Shown one piece after another: positions 19,432-28,503 of a stretch of DNA of 64,000 nt (position 1 is its first letter; the number at the start of each line of letters is the position of its first letter). The notes under the pieces are model-generated. The model was not told where the DNA came from. It saw nothing but the letters and a program-made list of their open reading frames with translations, and did not search any database. Source of the DNA: Limimaricola sp. GTDB taxonomy: Bacteria > Pseudomonadota > Alphaproteobacteria > Rhodobacterales > Rhodobacteraceae. The translations under genes were made by a program, and so were the position numbers. The stretch spans positions 310,001 to 374,000 of the forward strand of contig NZ_WGLM01000005.1 in assembly GCF_016125575.1 (NCBI RefSeq), written 5' to 3'.

Positions 19432-19901
19432 GCCTTGCGGCCGACCTGCTGGCAGCGGCGCGCGCCAAGGGCCTGCGCGTGGCCACCGCCGAAAGCTGCA
19501 CCGGCGGATTGCTGGCGAGCGCGATCACCGATGTCGCGGGATCGTCGGACATCTTCGACCGGGGCGTGGTGACCTATTCCAACGCCGCCAAGACCGATCT
19601 GCTGGGCGTCAAGCCCGCGACGCTGGACGCGCATGGCGCAGTTTCAGAGCAGGTGGCGGCGGAAATGGCCGCGGGCGTGCTGGCGCGCTCAGCGGCACAG
19701 ATCGCCGTGTCGACAACCGGCATCGCCGGGCCGGGCGGGTCCGATTTCAAGCCCGAGGGGCGCGTCTGCTTCGGGGTGGCGACGGCGGCCGGAACCCGCA
19801 CGGAAACGGTCGAATTCGGCGCGTTGGGCCGGGCAAAGGTCCGCGCGGCGGCCGTGGACCATGCGCTGAGAATGCTGATTGCAGCGGTGGCTGCGGCCTA
19901 G
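19428..19901 (+). CDS. pncC: nicotinamide-nucleotide amidohydrolase PncC (CinA C-terminal family)
   Basis: The 157-residue stand-alone CinA C-terminal domain deamidates nicotinamide mononucleotide in NAD recycling. Visible motifs are [21 protein letters not shown] with the catalytic Ser and the later [19 protein letters not shown]. The N-terminal molybdopterin-like half of full CinA is absent, the usual form in this group. It overlaps pgpA by four bases and its last four bases overlap the end of the convergent MmgE/PrpD gene. Confidence 0.9.
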   Translation: MSLAADLLAAARAKGLRVATAESCTGGLLASAITDVAGSSDIFDRGVVTYSNAAKTDLLGVKPATLDAHGAVSEQVAAEMAAGVLARSAAQIAVSTTGIAGPGGSDFKPEGRVCFGVATAAGTRTETVEFGALGRAKVRAAAVDHALRMLIAAVAAA

Positions 19902-21184
19902 GCAGCGGCCAGTAGCGCCAGCAACGGGCCGAGATCCGCGGCGTGAACCGCCTGCCACAGCCGATCGGCGCGCTCTGTGCCCAGCAGCCCCTCCGCCTTC
20001 AGCCGCAGCTTTTGCGCCCGCAGGTCGAACGGGATGGGCGCGGCGAGGTCGTGAAAGGCGGTCTGCTGCGCGCCGTCGCGGGTCTCGATCGACACGCGCG
20101 CCTGCATCTCAGTCAGGCTGTCATCGGCCTCCACTTGGACGCTATCCCGAAGAGCAACCAGTCGCGGCTCGGCGCAGGCGGCATCGGTGAAACTGGAAAT
20201 CGCCGCGGTCGGCACCCCCGCCAGCGCCATTGCACAGCTAAGGCGATAGCTGAACTTCGCCTGCAAACCCGTTGATGGATCGGGATTATTACAGACCGTC
20301 ATCCAGCGCGGATGGGTGCGGATGGTGACAGCGATGACATCCTGCGGATCAACCTTCAACGTGCCGACCGCTTCCAACATCGCGTGCAGCCCGTGACAGC
20401 AGGCGTGGAACTTGTGGCTGATCTCCAACATCCGCCAGTCATGCCCCAGCCCGTCGAAGGCATCGGCGTGGCCCTCGCCCAGATGCGTTTCGCCGTAGCC
20501 CTGCGGACCCGACAATGCCTCCGGCGCCGACTCGAACCCCGCTACGGCCAGCAAGGTCGCCTCGACCCCGGTTTCAGCGGCCAGACCCGCATTGAGCGGT
20601 TTCGCCATCGTCCCGAACTGTGCCCGGACGCCACCCGCCCGGCTGGCGGCAATCCCCAGTGCCCGTCGCGCCGCGACACCGTGCAACCCGGTCAAGCGGA
20701 TCCCGGACAGCGTCGCACCAAAAGCGCCTGCCGTCGCGGTCTGGTGAAAACCCGCTGCGTAATGCCCGCGCCCCAGCCACAGCCCGATACGTACGGAACC
20801 TTCGGTCCCGACGAGCGCGGCCTGCAAAAGCGCCGCCATGTCCGCCCCACGCACCTCTGCCATTGCCAGCGCGGCAGGAATGACGGCGACGGACGGATGG
20901 CCGATATGGGCGAAATGGGTATCGTCGTAGTCAAGCGCGTGGCTGGTCGCGCCGTTGACGAGGGCCGACGCACGCGGCGGCGCCTTGGCCCCACCGATGA
21001 CCGTTGCAGACCCGGTACCACCCTCGGCGCCAACGTGGCCTCGCAGAATGCCGGCCAGCGGCTCACTCGCGCCAGCAATGCCACACGCTGCCCAGTCGAA
21101 GAGCGACAGGCGCATCATTTCCAATGCGGCACCGTCGACTGCTTCTACAATTGCAAAATCAGAAAGTTGTGCTTCGATGCTCAT
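19898..21184 (-). CDS. MmgE/PrpD family protein
   Basis: The product is 428 residues. The family contains 2-methylcitrate dehydratase and relatives such as cis-aconitate decarboxylase. Recognisable blocks are the N-terminal DWAACGIAG, the region [26 protein letters not shown] (about 63-88) and [19 protein letters not shown]-like sequence ([11 protein letters not shown]) in the second half. Substrate is not clear; no prp genes are nearby. It is translationally coupled to the START-domain gene upstream (ATGA overlap) and converges with pncC with a four-base overlap. Confidence 0.88.
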   Translation of the reverse strand: MSIEAQLSDFAIVEAVDGAALEMMRLSLFDWAACGIAGASEPLAGILRGHVGAEGGTGSATVIGGAKAPPRASALVNGATSHALDYDDTHFAHIGHPSVAVIPAALAMAEVRGADMAALLQAALVGTEGSVRIGLWLGRGHYAAGFHQTATAGAFGATLSGIRLTGLHGVAARRALGIAASRAGGVRAQFGTMAKPLNAGLAAETGVEATLLAVAGFESAPEALSGPQGYGETHLGEGHADAFDGLGHDWRMLEISHKFHACCHGLHAMLEAVGTLKVDPQDVIAVTIRTHPRWMTVCNNPDPSTGLQAKFSYRLSCAMALAGVPTAAISSFTDAACAEPRLVALRDSVQVEADDSLTEMQARVSIETRDGAQQTAFHDLAAPIPFDLRAQKLRLKAEGLLGTERADRLWQAVHAADLGPLLALLAAA

Positions 21185-21633
21185 GCATCACCTGAACCGT
21201 AAAGATCTGTTGCCCGCGCCTCGAACGCCGCGACAACCCGGTTCATTGCTTCGGTGAAAAACAGCCCCGCTGCCCCCTGCAGCAACCGGTTGCGAAACTC
21301 GAAATCCACCTCGAAATGCACCGCGCAGCCCTTCGGATCGGGGCTGAATTGCCATGATGAACGCAGGTATTTGAACGGCCCGTCGATATAGCGCGTATCG
21401 ATCTGCCGCTCCGGCCAGAGCGTCACCTCGCTGCCAAAGCTTTCACGGAACACCTTGAACGAAATCACGAGGTCCGCGAGCATCACCTGATGATCGCCCT
21501 TGTCGGTCACTGACCGGACCCGTGCCGCGGCCGTCCACGGCAGGAACTTTGGATAGCTCGCCACGTCGGCCACCAGCGCATACATCTGCGACGGAGAATA
21601 GGGTAACACGCGGGTTTCGGCGTGAGAGGGCAT
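21181..21633 (-). CDS. Coq10/RatA-type START-domain protein
   Basis: The product is 150 residues of the polyketide-cyclase/START fold. The signature is YSPSQMYALVADVASYPKFLPW near the N-terminus and the end FFTEAMNRVVAAFEARA forms the long C-terminal helix that closes the lipid pocket. Homologues are annotated as ubiquinone-binding Coq10 or, in enterobacteria, RatA. In this context a ubiquinone-chaperone role is more likely, because no antitoxin partner is present. It precedes the MmgE/PrpD gene with an ATGA overlap. Confidence 0.88.
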   Translation of the reverse strand: MPSHAETRVLPYSPSQMYALVADVASYPKFLPWTAAARVRSVTDKGDHQVMLADLVISFKVFRESFGSEVTLWPERQIDTRYIDGPFKYLRSSWQFSPDPKGCAVHFEVDFEFRNRLLQGAAGLFFTEAMNRVVAAFEARATDLYGSGDA

Positions 21634-21720
21634 CGGCGGGTCCGGGCGCTTCGGTCAGTGACAATGGCCTCCCATGTCGTAGAGTAGCGGGCGAAAATCA
21701 ACCACTCAGATCGGCCGGCC

Positions 21721-22260
21721 ATGTCGCACCCTCCCTATGTCATCGACGAAATGATCTCGGCTAAGGCGATCGCCGCGCGGATCGAGGCGCTGGCGCGCGA
21801 AATCCATGCCGAGTTCGACGGGACCGACAAGTTGGTCGTCGTCGGCCTGTTGCGAGGCTCTTTCGTGTTTATCGCCGACCTCGTGCGCGAACTTGACCTG
21901 CCGGTCGAGGTCGATTTCCTCGAGGCGTCCTCCTACGGCGACGGCATGGAATCGAGCCGCGAAGTGCGCATCTTGAAGGACCTGCGTGGTCAGATCGAAG
22001 GGCGCGACGTGCTGGTCGTGGAAGACATCGTTGATACCGGCCACACGCTGGCCAAAGTGACCGAATATCTTGCCACCCGTCAGCCGGCGCGGCTGCGCAC
22101 CATCGCGCTGCTGGACAAGCCCGCGCGGCGCGAGGTGCCGTTCAAGGCGACATGGACGGGCTTCGAGATCCCCGACGAATTCGTTGTCGGTTACGGAATC
22201 GACTACGGCCAGCGCAACCGCAACCTGCCCTTTATCGGCAAGGTCCGCTTTACCGGTTGA
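21721..22260 (+). CDS. hpt: hypoxanthine phosphoribosyltransferase
   Basis: This 179-residue type I phosphoribosyltransferase salvages purine bases with PRPP. The PRPP loop is [17 protein letters not shown] (about 97-113), preceded by [14 protein letters not shown] and SSYGDGM typical of HPRT; the C-terminal [11 protein letters not shown] is the base-contact region. The length matches bacterial Hpt. It stands alone, divergent from the START-domain gene, with 87 bases between them. Preference for hypoxanthine over guanine is inferred from family, not shown. Confidence 0.9.
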   Translation: MSHPPYVIDEMISAKAIAARIEALAREIHAEFDGTDKLVVVGLLRGSFVFIADLVRELDLPVEVDFLEASSYGDGMESSREVRILKDLRGQIEGRDVLVVEDIVDTGHTLAKVTEYLATRQPARLRTIALLDKPARREVPFKATWTGFEIPDEFVVGYGIDYGQRNRNLPFIGKVRFTG

Positions 22261-22373
22261 AGTCCGTCTTTGGATCTGCGGCTGCCCCGAAAGCAGGAAT
22301 GCAAACGCGCAATTGTTACTTCGAGGGAGGGACTCAGAAATGATAAAGGAGAAGCGATAAGACGGAGATAAAC

Positions 22374-23342
22374 ATGCGAAATTTGCTTTCTGGAACGTTG
22401 CTGGCCAGCCTGTCTATTTTGGCCGCAGAGGCGGCGAACGCACAATCTTCGGCCGGCATCACGACGTATGGTTTCGTCGAGGCAGGACAAAGCTACAGTT
22501 CCGGATCGTCGGATTCGCGGAGTTATTATTTGGGCGATTTCGGCGGCACTTACAGCTTCGGCAATTTTTCTGGCGCTGATATCGGGCTCGATCTGGGCGT
22601 GTTCAGTTATGGGTCGTTGGACAGCGGCAGCAGCAACCTGCCGGCGGTGGTTTTCGGCGGCGTGACGCTGGGCATTGGCAACAGCAAGCTGACGATCGGC
22701 GCGCCCCGTGCGGCCTACGACCTTGTTCCCTTGTCTTTCGCGCGGGACGGCGCAGGCGACCAGCCCTCACCGCTGACCTACGTCTATGACTTGTCCGTGG
22801 TCGATCTGGATCGGTTGCTGTTCGGCAGTCACGGCGAAAGCTATGGCCTGCGCTATGACGGCATGTTCAGCGGTGCCCATGTCGCGGCATCATGGAACCA
22901 CACCTCGATTTCCGGCAATTCATTCGACACTTATGGCGCTGCCGTTATGTACCCGGTCGGTAACGCGGTCATCTACGGCGCAACCGAATACGGGCGCGGC
23001 AATAGCGGGGTTGATGTCCGGCAATCGACGTTGGGCGGGACCTATGACTTTGGCAAGGGCAAGGCAGGGTTAAGCGTTGCTTACGGCAATGTCTTCTTTG
23101 ACAGTTTGGTGCCGAACGTCACGAGGGTGCGCGGTTTCGTCAATTACGATGTGACAGACAAGCTGAACCTTTCCGCAGATGCCTGGTCGGTCAATGAGGG
23201 CTCCGGGAACCTCCATATCTATGGCATCGGCGCCAATTACAAAGTGTTCTCGAATGCCGCGATCAAGGCCAGCTATGCCCGCACCGGCGGCGGGTTCAGC
23301 TCCAACGACATCACCTCGATCGCGCTGAACTGGTCGTTCTGA
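22374..23342 (+). CDS. porin-like outer membrane protein, copy 1 of a tandem pair
   Basis: The product is 322 residues. A signal peptide (MRNLLSGTLLASLSILA, cleavage probably after NAQ near residue 24) is followed by alternating polar and hydrophobic strands rich in Gly, Tyr and Ser and a C-terminal ALNWSF ending in Phe, the usual outer-membrane insertion signal. The length matches alphaproteobacterial general porins. GACGGAG lies before the ATG. The next gene is a clear paralogue, sharing blocks such as SSAGITTYGFV, LRYDGMFSG and VRGFVNYDVTD. The exact transport role is unknown. Confidence 0.76.
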   Translation: MRNLLSGTLLASLSILAAEAANAQSSAGITTYGFVEAGQSYSSGSSDSRSYYLGDFGGTYSFGNFSGADIGLDLGVFSYGSLDSGSSNLPAVVFGGVTLGIGNSKLTIGAPRAAYDLVPLSFARDGAGDQPSPLTYVYDLSVVDLDRLLFGSHGESYGLRYDGMFSGAHVAASWNHTSISGNSFDTYGAAVMYPVGNAVIYGATEYGRGNSGVDVRQSTLGGTYDFGKGKAGLSVAYGNVFFDSLVPNVTRVRGFVNYDVTDKLNLSADAWSVNEGSGNLHIYGIGANYKVFSNAAIKASYARTGGGFSSNDITSIALNWSF

Positions 23343-23351
23343 CAATATCCG

Positions 23352-23382
23352 GGCCGCGCGGTTCCGAAGGATACGCGCGGCC
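23352..23382 (+). terminator. GC-rich hairpin after porin-like gene 1
   Basis: A perfect 9-bp stem (23352-23360 with 23374-23382) encloses a 13-base loop and begins nine bases after the stop. No T-run follows, so it may stabilise the transcript end or weakly terminate rather than act as a full intrinsic terminator. Confidence 0.4.
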
Positions 23383-23564
23383 GGGTGAAGGTGCAGCAAG
23401 TGCGGGTCTTCTTGCCGCCATTTATCGGCCAGAGACGCCTCATTGGCCGAAAGCCGCCAGTTGCTGCATCTTTCATGCAACATGGCCCCGGATTGATGCT
23501 GGCAATCCCTGCGCGCCACACGCAAAGGGTGATAGGATATTTCCAGTTTCAATGGAGTTTCACC

Positions 23565-24536
23565 ATGCGCAAGTTCCTTCTCAGCACCATCCTGGCCAGC
23601 TTGCCCGCCTTGGGCGCGAGCGGTGCGATGGCCCAGTCCTCGGCCGGCATTACAACCTACGGCTTCGTCCAGATTGGCCAGAGCCGCATCTCTGGCTCTT
23701 CGTCCGACACGCAGTCCTACTATTTCGGCGATTTCGGCGGCAGCTACAGCTTCGGCAACTATGGTGGGGTCGATATCGGCCTTGACCTTGGCGTGATGGG
23801 CTTTGGCTCGCTCGACAGCGGCAGCAACCCGCCGGCCGTCACCTTCGGTGCAGTGACCTTCGGCTTTGGCAGCAACAAGGTGTCTGTCGGTGCGCCACGG
23901 GCGGCCTACGATATGGCCGCGCTTCCCTTCATGGGTAGTACAGGCAATGGCCTGCTGGGGGCCGAGTTCTATCTCTACGGCCTGTCCGTCAATGATCTTG
24001 CTCGCATCAATATCGCCAGTGATGTCCAGAGCTACGGCCTGCGCTACGACGGCATGTTCAGCGGCACACATGTGGCGGCATCTTGGAACCGGATCGCACA
24101 AGGGGGCGACTCGCTCGACACCTATGGCGTCGCGGCGATGTACCAGATGGGCAACATCGGCCTTTACGGCGGCACAGAATACAGCAAGGGCACCGGCACG
24201 TCGGATCTCCAGCTTTCGCTGATTGGAGCGACCTACGACTACGGCAAGGGCACTGCCGGTCTCGCCGTTTCCTACGGGAACGTCCTCTTCAGCATGGTTT
24301 CCAACGCCACACAGGTGCGCGGTTTCGTCAATTACGACGTGACCGACCGCCTGAAGCTGACCGCCAACGCATGGGGCATTACCCAAGGCAGCAGCGACAA
24401 CATCCGCGCCTACGGGATCGGGGCCGACTACAAGGTGTTCTCCAACGCCTCGATCGAGGCTGGCTACATGCGTTTCGACAGCAGTTCGGGCTCCCCCGGA
24501 GACGTCACCTCGATCGCGCTGAACTGGTCGTTCTGA
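23565..24536 (+). CDS. porin-like outer membrane protein, copy 2 of a tandem pair
   Basis: The product is 323 residues and aligns along its length with the upstream gene. It has its own signal peptide (MRKFLLSTILASLPALG, cleavage probably after MAQ) and the same terminal ALNWSF. Differences cluster in likely surface loops, for example where copy 1 has DGAGDQPSPLTY and this copy has STGNGLLGAEFY. The start at 23565 begins the signal peptide; a longer in-frame opening runs into the 222-base gap between the genes. That gap is long enough for a separate promoter, so the copies may be differently expressed. Confidence 0.76.
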   Translation: MRKFLLSTILASLPALGASGAMAQSSAGITTYGFVQIGQSRISGSSSDTQSYYFGDFGGSYSFGNYGGVDIGLDLGVMGFGSLDSGSNPPAVTFGAVTFGFGSNKVSVGAPRAAYDMAALPFMGSTGNGLLGAEFYLYGLSVNDLARINIASDVQSYGLRYDGMFSGTHVAASWNRIAQGGDSLDTYGVAAMYQMGNIGLYGGTEYSKGTGTSDLQLSLIGATYDYGKGTAGLAVSYGNVLFSMVSNATQVRGFVNYDVTDRLKLTANAWGITQGSSDNIRAYGIGADYKVFSNASIEAGYMRFDSSSGSPGDVTSIALNWSF

Positions 24537-24580
24537 CAGGAGTTCCGGCCAGCCGGATCATACAGGCGGAGGCGGCGAAA

Positions 24581-24766
24581 GTGTTTCCGCTTGGATGGCT
24601 TCTCAGGGCCAGCCGCTGGGCCCGCAACCCGCCCCCGATGGGGCGGGTTATTCTTGTCTTGGGCGTCGTTCTGGCCTGCCTCGCGATTGCGGGTGTCCAA
24701 CATCTTGGCCTTTGGCCGGACTGGCTGACCGCCGCGCCGCGCCGCGGCCCGTGCATCCTTCACTGA
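24581..24766 (+). CDS. small membrane protein of 61 residues, GTG start
   Basis: A short frame begins at a GTG at 24581, with GGAGG nine bases upstream at 24568-24572, and ends at 24766. The product has a basic N-terminus (LRASRWARNPPPMG), one hydrophobic span (VILVLGVVLACLAIAGV) and a short tail with GLWPDWLTAAPRRG. The layout of basic Trp/Pro-rich segment, single helix and Leu-Trp-Pro stretch looks like a real inner-membrane peptide rather than chance. I do not recognise a function. The non-ATG start and small size keep confidence moderate. Confidence 0.5.
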   Translation: MFPLGWLLRASRWARNPPPMGRVILVLGVVLACLAIAGVQHLGLWPDWLTAAPRRGPCILH

Positions 24767-24785
24767 ACATTGCAAAAACCTGCAC

Positions 24786-24801
24786 TCCGGCGCTTGCCGG
24801 A
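24786..24801 (+). other. short hairpin upstream of the cytochrome c' gene
   Basis: A perfect 6-bp stem with a GCTT loop lies between the small membrane protein and the cytochrome c' gene. It lacks a following T-run. It could be a weak terminator for the upstream gene or a leader structure. Confidence 0.3.
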
Positions 24802-24852
24802 TGGCCGATGTCACCTAGAATAAATGGCATTGATCAGTTCTGGGAGTTTGTA

Positions 24853-25329
24853 ATGAAGACCTCGTCGAAGCTTTTCGCCACCGCGTTTCTGGCCGCTGCC
24901 CTGTCCGGCGCCGCTCTTGCCCAAAGCGCTGTTGATCCGGCCATCAAGGCGGCGATCGACGCACGCCATTCAAACATGCACCTGTTCGCCTTCAACCTCG
25001 GTCTCTTGGGCGGAATGGCGCAAGGCAAGATCGATTACGACGCCGAAGCGGCAACGAAGGCCGCCGCAAACCTCGTGGCCCTCAGCCATCTCGACACGTC
25101 GCGCTACTGGCCGGAAGGGTCCGACACCGCGATCGAGGGCAGCCATGCGCTACCCGCGATCTGGACCGACAAGGCCGACTTTGATGCAAAATGGGCGGCC
25201 CTCGGCACCGCGACCGAGGCGATGGCCGCCGCGGCCGGTACCGGTGTTGACGGGCTGAAGGCGGCGCTGGGCGGCGTTGGCGGGGCCTGCGCCGATTGTC
25301 ATAAAACCTACCGCGCCCGGCTGAACTAG
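24853..25329 (+). CDS. cytochrome c'
   Basis: The product is 158 residues: signal peptide (MKTSSKLFATAFLAAALSG, cleavage after ALA-Q near residue 23), then a four-helix-bundle c-type cytochrome with the haem motif CADCH at residues 146-150 close to the C-terminus, the hallmark of class II cytochromes. HSNMHLFAFNLGLLGGM near the start is the N-terminal helix. Such proteins bind NO and other gases in the periplasm. GGGAG precedes the ATG. The diheme cytochrome gene follows after only about 20 bases, suggesting co-expression. Confidence 0.87.
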   Translation: MKTSSKLFATAFLAAALSGAALAQSAVDPAIKAAIDARHSNMHLFAFNLGLLGGMAQGKIDYDAEAATKAAANLVALSHLDTSRYWPEGSDTAIEGSHALPAIWTDKADFDAKWAALGTATEAMAAAAGTGVDGLKAALGGVGGACADCHKTYRARLN

Positions 25330-25348
25330 GCCGGGAGTGCGCCGCGCG

Positions 25349-26239
25349 ATGCGCAGATGGCGCCTTTGGGTCGTGCTGGTGGCCCTTGTTGCGGGTGTTG
25401 CGTGGTGGCAGGCGCTGCCGCGCCCCCTGCCCGCCTCGACGCTTGACGGGATCACTGGCGATGCCAGCAGGGGCGCGCTGGTATTTGCCGCGGCAGGCTG
25501 TGCGGCCTGTCACATGGCGCCCGGCGCGGACCTTACCGATGCGCCGGTGCTCTCCGGCGGGCGGGCCTTCCCTACGGCGTTCGGCACGTTCATCGCGCCC
25601 AATATATCGACAGACCCCGTTGCGGGCATCGGCGACTGGTCGGATATGCAGATCCTGAATGCGGTCATGCGCGGCATTGGCCGTGATGGCCAGCACCTTT
25701 ACCCCGCCTTCCCTTACGCGACCTATGGTCATGCCGCGTTGCAGGACATGGCCGATCTGATCTCTTATCTGCGAACGCTGCCGGCCGATTCGACCCCAAG
25801 CAAGGCGTCCAAACTTGCCTTTCCATTCAGCTTTCGGCCCGCCCTGGGCCTGTGGAAACGTCTTTTCATCGCGCCGGGATGGGTCGTCAGCGGTGATCTG
25901 ACGCCCGAGCAGGCCCGCGGCCGCTACCTTGTCGAGGCGCTGGGCCACTGCGCCGAATGCCACACGCCGCGCAACATCCTTGGCGGCCCCGAGCGCGACC
26001 ATTGGCTTGCCGGCGCAAAGAACCCCGCCGGCCGCGGCCGCATCCCCAATATTACGCCGGCAAGGCTCGACTGGTCCAAGGCCGATATCGCCGAATATCT
26101 CAAATCTGGCTTCACGCCCAGCTATGACACCGTCGGCGGGGCGATGGCAGAGGTCGTGGCCAACACCGCGCACCTGACCGACGCCGATCGCGCCGCCATT
26201 GCCGCCTACCTCAAGATCGTGCCGCCCGTCGCCCGGTGA
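25349..26239 (+). CDS. membrane-anchored diheme cytochrome c
   Basis: The product is 296 residues with an uncleaved-looking N-terminal anchor (WVVLVALVAGVAWW) and two c-type haem motifs, CAACH (51-55) and CAECH (201-205), each in its own domain. This arrangement is typical of electron-transfer subunits that feed periplasmic dehydrogenases or of stand-alone diheme carriers. I chose ATG 25349 because GGGAG lies about 11 bases upstream; GTG 25337 is an alternative. It follows the cytochrome c' gene, so the two may exchange electrons, but no dehydrogenase gene is adjacent. Confidence 0.88.
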   Translation: MRRWRLWVVLVALVAGVAWWQALPRPLPASTLDGITGDASRGALVFAAAGCAACHMAPGADLTDAPVLSGGRAFPTAFGTFIAPNISTDPVAGIGDWSDMQILNAVMRGIGRDGQHLYPAFPYATYGHAALQDMADLISYLRTLPADSTPSKASKLAFPFSFRPALGLWKRLFIAPGWVVSGDLTPEQARGRYLVEALGHCAECHTPRNILGGPERDHWLAGAKNPAGRGRIPNITPARLDWSKADIAEYLKSGFTPSYDTVGGAMAEVVANTAHLTDADRAAIAAYLKIVPPVAR

Positions 26240-26251
26240 CGGCCTGCCGCC

Positions 26252-26324
26252 TTTGCCTTGGCAAATATCCTCGGGGGTGAATTGGCCCGGGGCACCGGGC
26301 CAAGAGGGGGCAGACAGCCCCCTC
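26252..26324 (+). repeat. dispersed G-rich repeat with twin hairpins, copy A
   Basis: The block starts with a TTGGCAAATATCCTCGGGGG core and then has two hairpins back to back: a perfect 9-bp stem (26282-26290 with 26295-26303) and a perfect 8-bp stem (26304-26311 with 26317-26324). It lies between convergent genes. A related core occurs at 54824-54874. From experience such elements are scattered in Rhodobacteraceae genomes near gene ends, where they could terminate transcription. Confidence 0.6.
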
Positions 26325-26348
26325 GCGCGCGGGCCGCGAGGCCCCGCG

Positions 26349-27446
26349 CTACCGGCGCCGCAGGCGCCCGAGGACAAGCCCGCGCCGCGCGACCCGCCGC
26401 TGCTTCAGTCGATCCTGCCGGGCCTGCCAGATTTCTTCCAACCCACGCCGAAGCAGTACGCCACTGTCGCCGGCTAGCGCACCACGGTCCAGCGGCCCTT
26501 GCCACGCCTCCAGAGAGGGTGATGTGTTCGCCTCGACAAAAATCGGCCCTTCCGGCCCGATGGCAATGTCCCAGCCCACCAGCGGCAGCATGTGCAACAG
26601 CCCGGCCGCGCGCCGGGTCAACCGCAGCACCTTCGGCCAGTTCGGCAACTGCAACCCGTCCAGAGCCGCGCCAGTATCGGGATGGGTCGTCAACCGCGCG
26701 GCACGCGCGCCCAATCCGTTGCGTGCGGCACCCACGATGCCGCTCTCGGCATCGACCGGCGCCACAAGGTTGCCGCGCCACACGTTGTCAGCCATCGCAC
26801 CCGCGCGGGGGATCTTCCACACGGCGGCCAGAACATGCACCTCTTGCCCCAGCACCAGTGTCACCAGCCGCAATGTACCAACGGTGGGCCCGATCGCGGC
26901 AACAATGTCGGGATGTTGCGCGATGAAGCCCTGGAACAGGTAGCCGCGCCCGCGATGATGGCGGCGCAGATCGGTTTCCAGATGATCCAACGGCAAAACT
27001 TGCCCATCGGCCAGCACTGCGCCGTCCGCATTGATGCCAGTGATCGCAAGAACGGCATCGCTGCGCTCGCCCATGGCGGGCTTGCCGAATACAGGCAAGG
27101 CGCCATCGGCCCGCAGCAAGCGTTCGATCCCCGCGGCGGCATGCAGGCGCGGCACGCCCATCGGCGGCGGGCGGCCATAGACGGCGCGCAGCTCTGGCAC
27201 TGGAAGGCCCGCACCGCGCAGCATCGCATCGAACAGCAGCTTGTCGGCGACCAAGCCGCGCCGGTTCGACAATTGGTTAAGGCGGAAGGCAAGCTTCATC
27301 GCGCCATAGGCGCCCAGATAGTCGCGCGCCACGGCTGCCGGCTGCGTATCCAGCCCGTAATCGAGGTATTCCGACAACAAGAGGCCCCGTTGCCAGGGGC
27401 GCGACATCACGTAGCCCGGCAGCGCCCTCAAGGCGCGCGTGCTCAC
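26349..27446 (-). CDS. ATP-grasp protein of the sugar-transfer/alpha-L-glutamate-ligase-like type
   Basis: The product is 365 residues. The central part has ATP-grasp features: [17 protein letters not shown] for the nucleotide-binding loop, and [23 protein letters not shown] near the C-terminus for the metal-binding Glu and Asn. Related proteins are annotated as sugar-transfer associated ATP-grasp or hexapeptide-linked ligases; the substrate is unknown. The start is a GTG overlapping the lipA stop (GTGA), so it is translated with lipA. The first 60 residues are helical and Arg/Leu-rich without a signal peptide. Confidence 0.75.
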   Translation of the reverse strand: MSTRALRALPGYVMSRPWQRGLLLSEYLDYGLDTQPAAVARDYLGAYGAMKLAFRLNQLSNRRGLVADKLLFDAMLRGAGLPVPELRAVYGRPPPMGVPRLHAAAGIERLLRADGALPVFGKPAMGERSDAVLAITGINADGAVLADGQVLPLDHLETDLRRHHRGRGYLFQGFIAQHPDIVAAIGPTVGTLRLVTLVLGQEVHVLAAVWKIPRAGAMADNVWRGNLVAPVDAESGIVGAARNGLGARAARLTTHPDTGAALDGLQLPNWPKVLRLTRRAAGLLHMLPLVGWDIAIGPEGPIFVEANTSPSLEAWQGPLDRGALAGDSGVLLRRGLEEIWQARQDRLKQRRVARRGLVLGRLRRR

Positions 27447-28402
27447 GCCCGGCCGAGCCTTGCCAGCCGCGCCGCACGCAGCCTCGCGAAATCATCACCC
27501 GCGTGGTAGGAGGACCGCGTCAGCGGCGTGGCAGACACCATCAGGAAGCCCTTGCCATAGGCCGCCTTTTCATAGGCCGCGAATTCCTCGGGCGTGACGA
27601 AGCGGTCAACGCGGTGATGCTTGGGCGTCGGCTGAAGGTATTGCCCGATCGTCAGGAAATCGACATCGGCCGCGCGCATGTCGTCCATCACTTGTGCCAC
27701 GGCCTGTTTGTCCTCGCCAAGCCCCACCATGATGCCGGACTTGGTGAACATCGCCGGGTCAATCTCCTTGACGCGCTGCAACAGCCGCAGCGAGTGGAAA
27801 TAGCGCGCGCCGGGCCGCACCTCGGGGTAAAGGCCCGGCACGGTTTCAAGGTTGTGGTTGAAGACATCCGGCTTGGCCGCGACGACGGTTTCCAGCACCG
27901 ACGGATCGCAACGCAGGAAGTCGGGCGTCAGGATTTCAATGGTCGTCTCGGGCGACTGGCGACGGATCGCGCGGATCGTCATCGCGAAATGCTCTGCTCC
28001 GCCATCGGCGACATCATCGCGGTCGACGCTGGTGATGACAACGTGGTTCAGCCCCAGTTTCTTGACCGCGTCGGCCACGCGCCCCGGTTCGAACGCATCA
28101 AGCGCCTCGGGCGGCTTGCCGGTGGCGATGTTGCAGAAGCTGCAGGCGCGGGTGCAAACCTCTCCCATGATCATCATGGTGGCGTGGCCCTGGCTCCAGC
28201 ATTCGCCCACGTTGGGACAGCCCGCCTCTTCGCAGACCGTCACCAGCTTGTGGGTGCGCATGATGTCGCGGGTGGTCCTGTAGCCGTCCGAGGTGGGCGC
28301 CTTGACGCGAATCCAGTCGGGTTTCTTCGGCTGGGCGTTATCGGGGCGACGCGCCTTCTCGGGGTGGCGCTGGACGGGGTCCTTCAGATCGCGCGGGGAC
28401 AT
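27443..28402 (-). CDS. lipA: lipoyl synthase LipA
   Basis: The product is 319 residues. LipA inserts two sulfurs into protein-bound octanoate. It carries the auxiliary-cluster cysteines C-x4-C-x5-C (57, 62, 68 in [15 protein letters not shown]) and the radical-SAM CxxxCxxC (83, 87, 90 in CTRACSFCN), plus the C-terminal RSSYHAGD whose Ser-Tyr block is family-specific. No lipB is adjacent. It is followed with overlap by the ATP-grasp gene and preceded by about 100 bases holding a palindrome (28473-28491). Confidence 0.97.
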   Translation of the reverse strand: MSPRDLKDPVQRHPEKARRPDNAQPKKPDWIRVKAPTSDGYRTTRDIMRTHKLVTVCEEAGCPNVGECWSQGHATMMIMGEVCTRACSFCNIATGKPPEALDAFEPGRVADAVKKLGLNHVVITSVDRDDVADGGAEHFAMTIRAIRRQSPETTIEILTPDFLRCDPSVLETVVAAKPDVFNHNLETVPGLYPEVRPGARYFHSLRLLQRVKEIDPAMFTKSGIMVGLGEDKQAVAQVMDDMRAADVDFLTIGQYLQPTPKHHRVDRFVTPEEFAAYEKAAYGKGFLMVSATPLTRSSYHAGDDFARLRAARLARLGRA

Positions 28403-28472
28403 GGGGCCTCTTTCGTGCTGCTGGCGCAGAACTTACGCGTCCGGCAGGGCAAAGTCCAATGGCGCGGCGGGT

Positions 28473-28491
28473 CTGCATGGCGGCCATGCAG
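28473..28491. other. 19-bp perfect palindrome between the HTH gene and lipA
   Basis: Two 9-bp arms (28473-28481 and 28483-28491) are exact inverted repeats around one central G. As RNA it would form a 7-bp stem with a GCGGC loop, 12 bases after the stop of the DUF6456-like gene. It could be a T-less terminator for that gene or an operator for lipA. Confidence 0.4.
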
Positions 28492-28503
28492 GCACTGCGC
28501 GCC

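Noticed and set aside
21181-21633. RatA toxin of a toxin-antitoxin pair
   Set aside because: The START-domain family is shared with ubiquinone-binding Coq10; no RatB-like partner is adjacent, so a toxin call is not supported.
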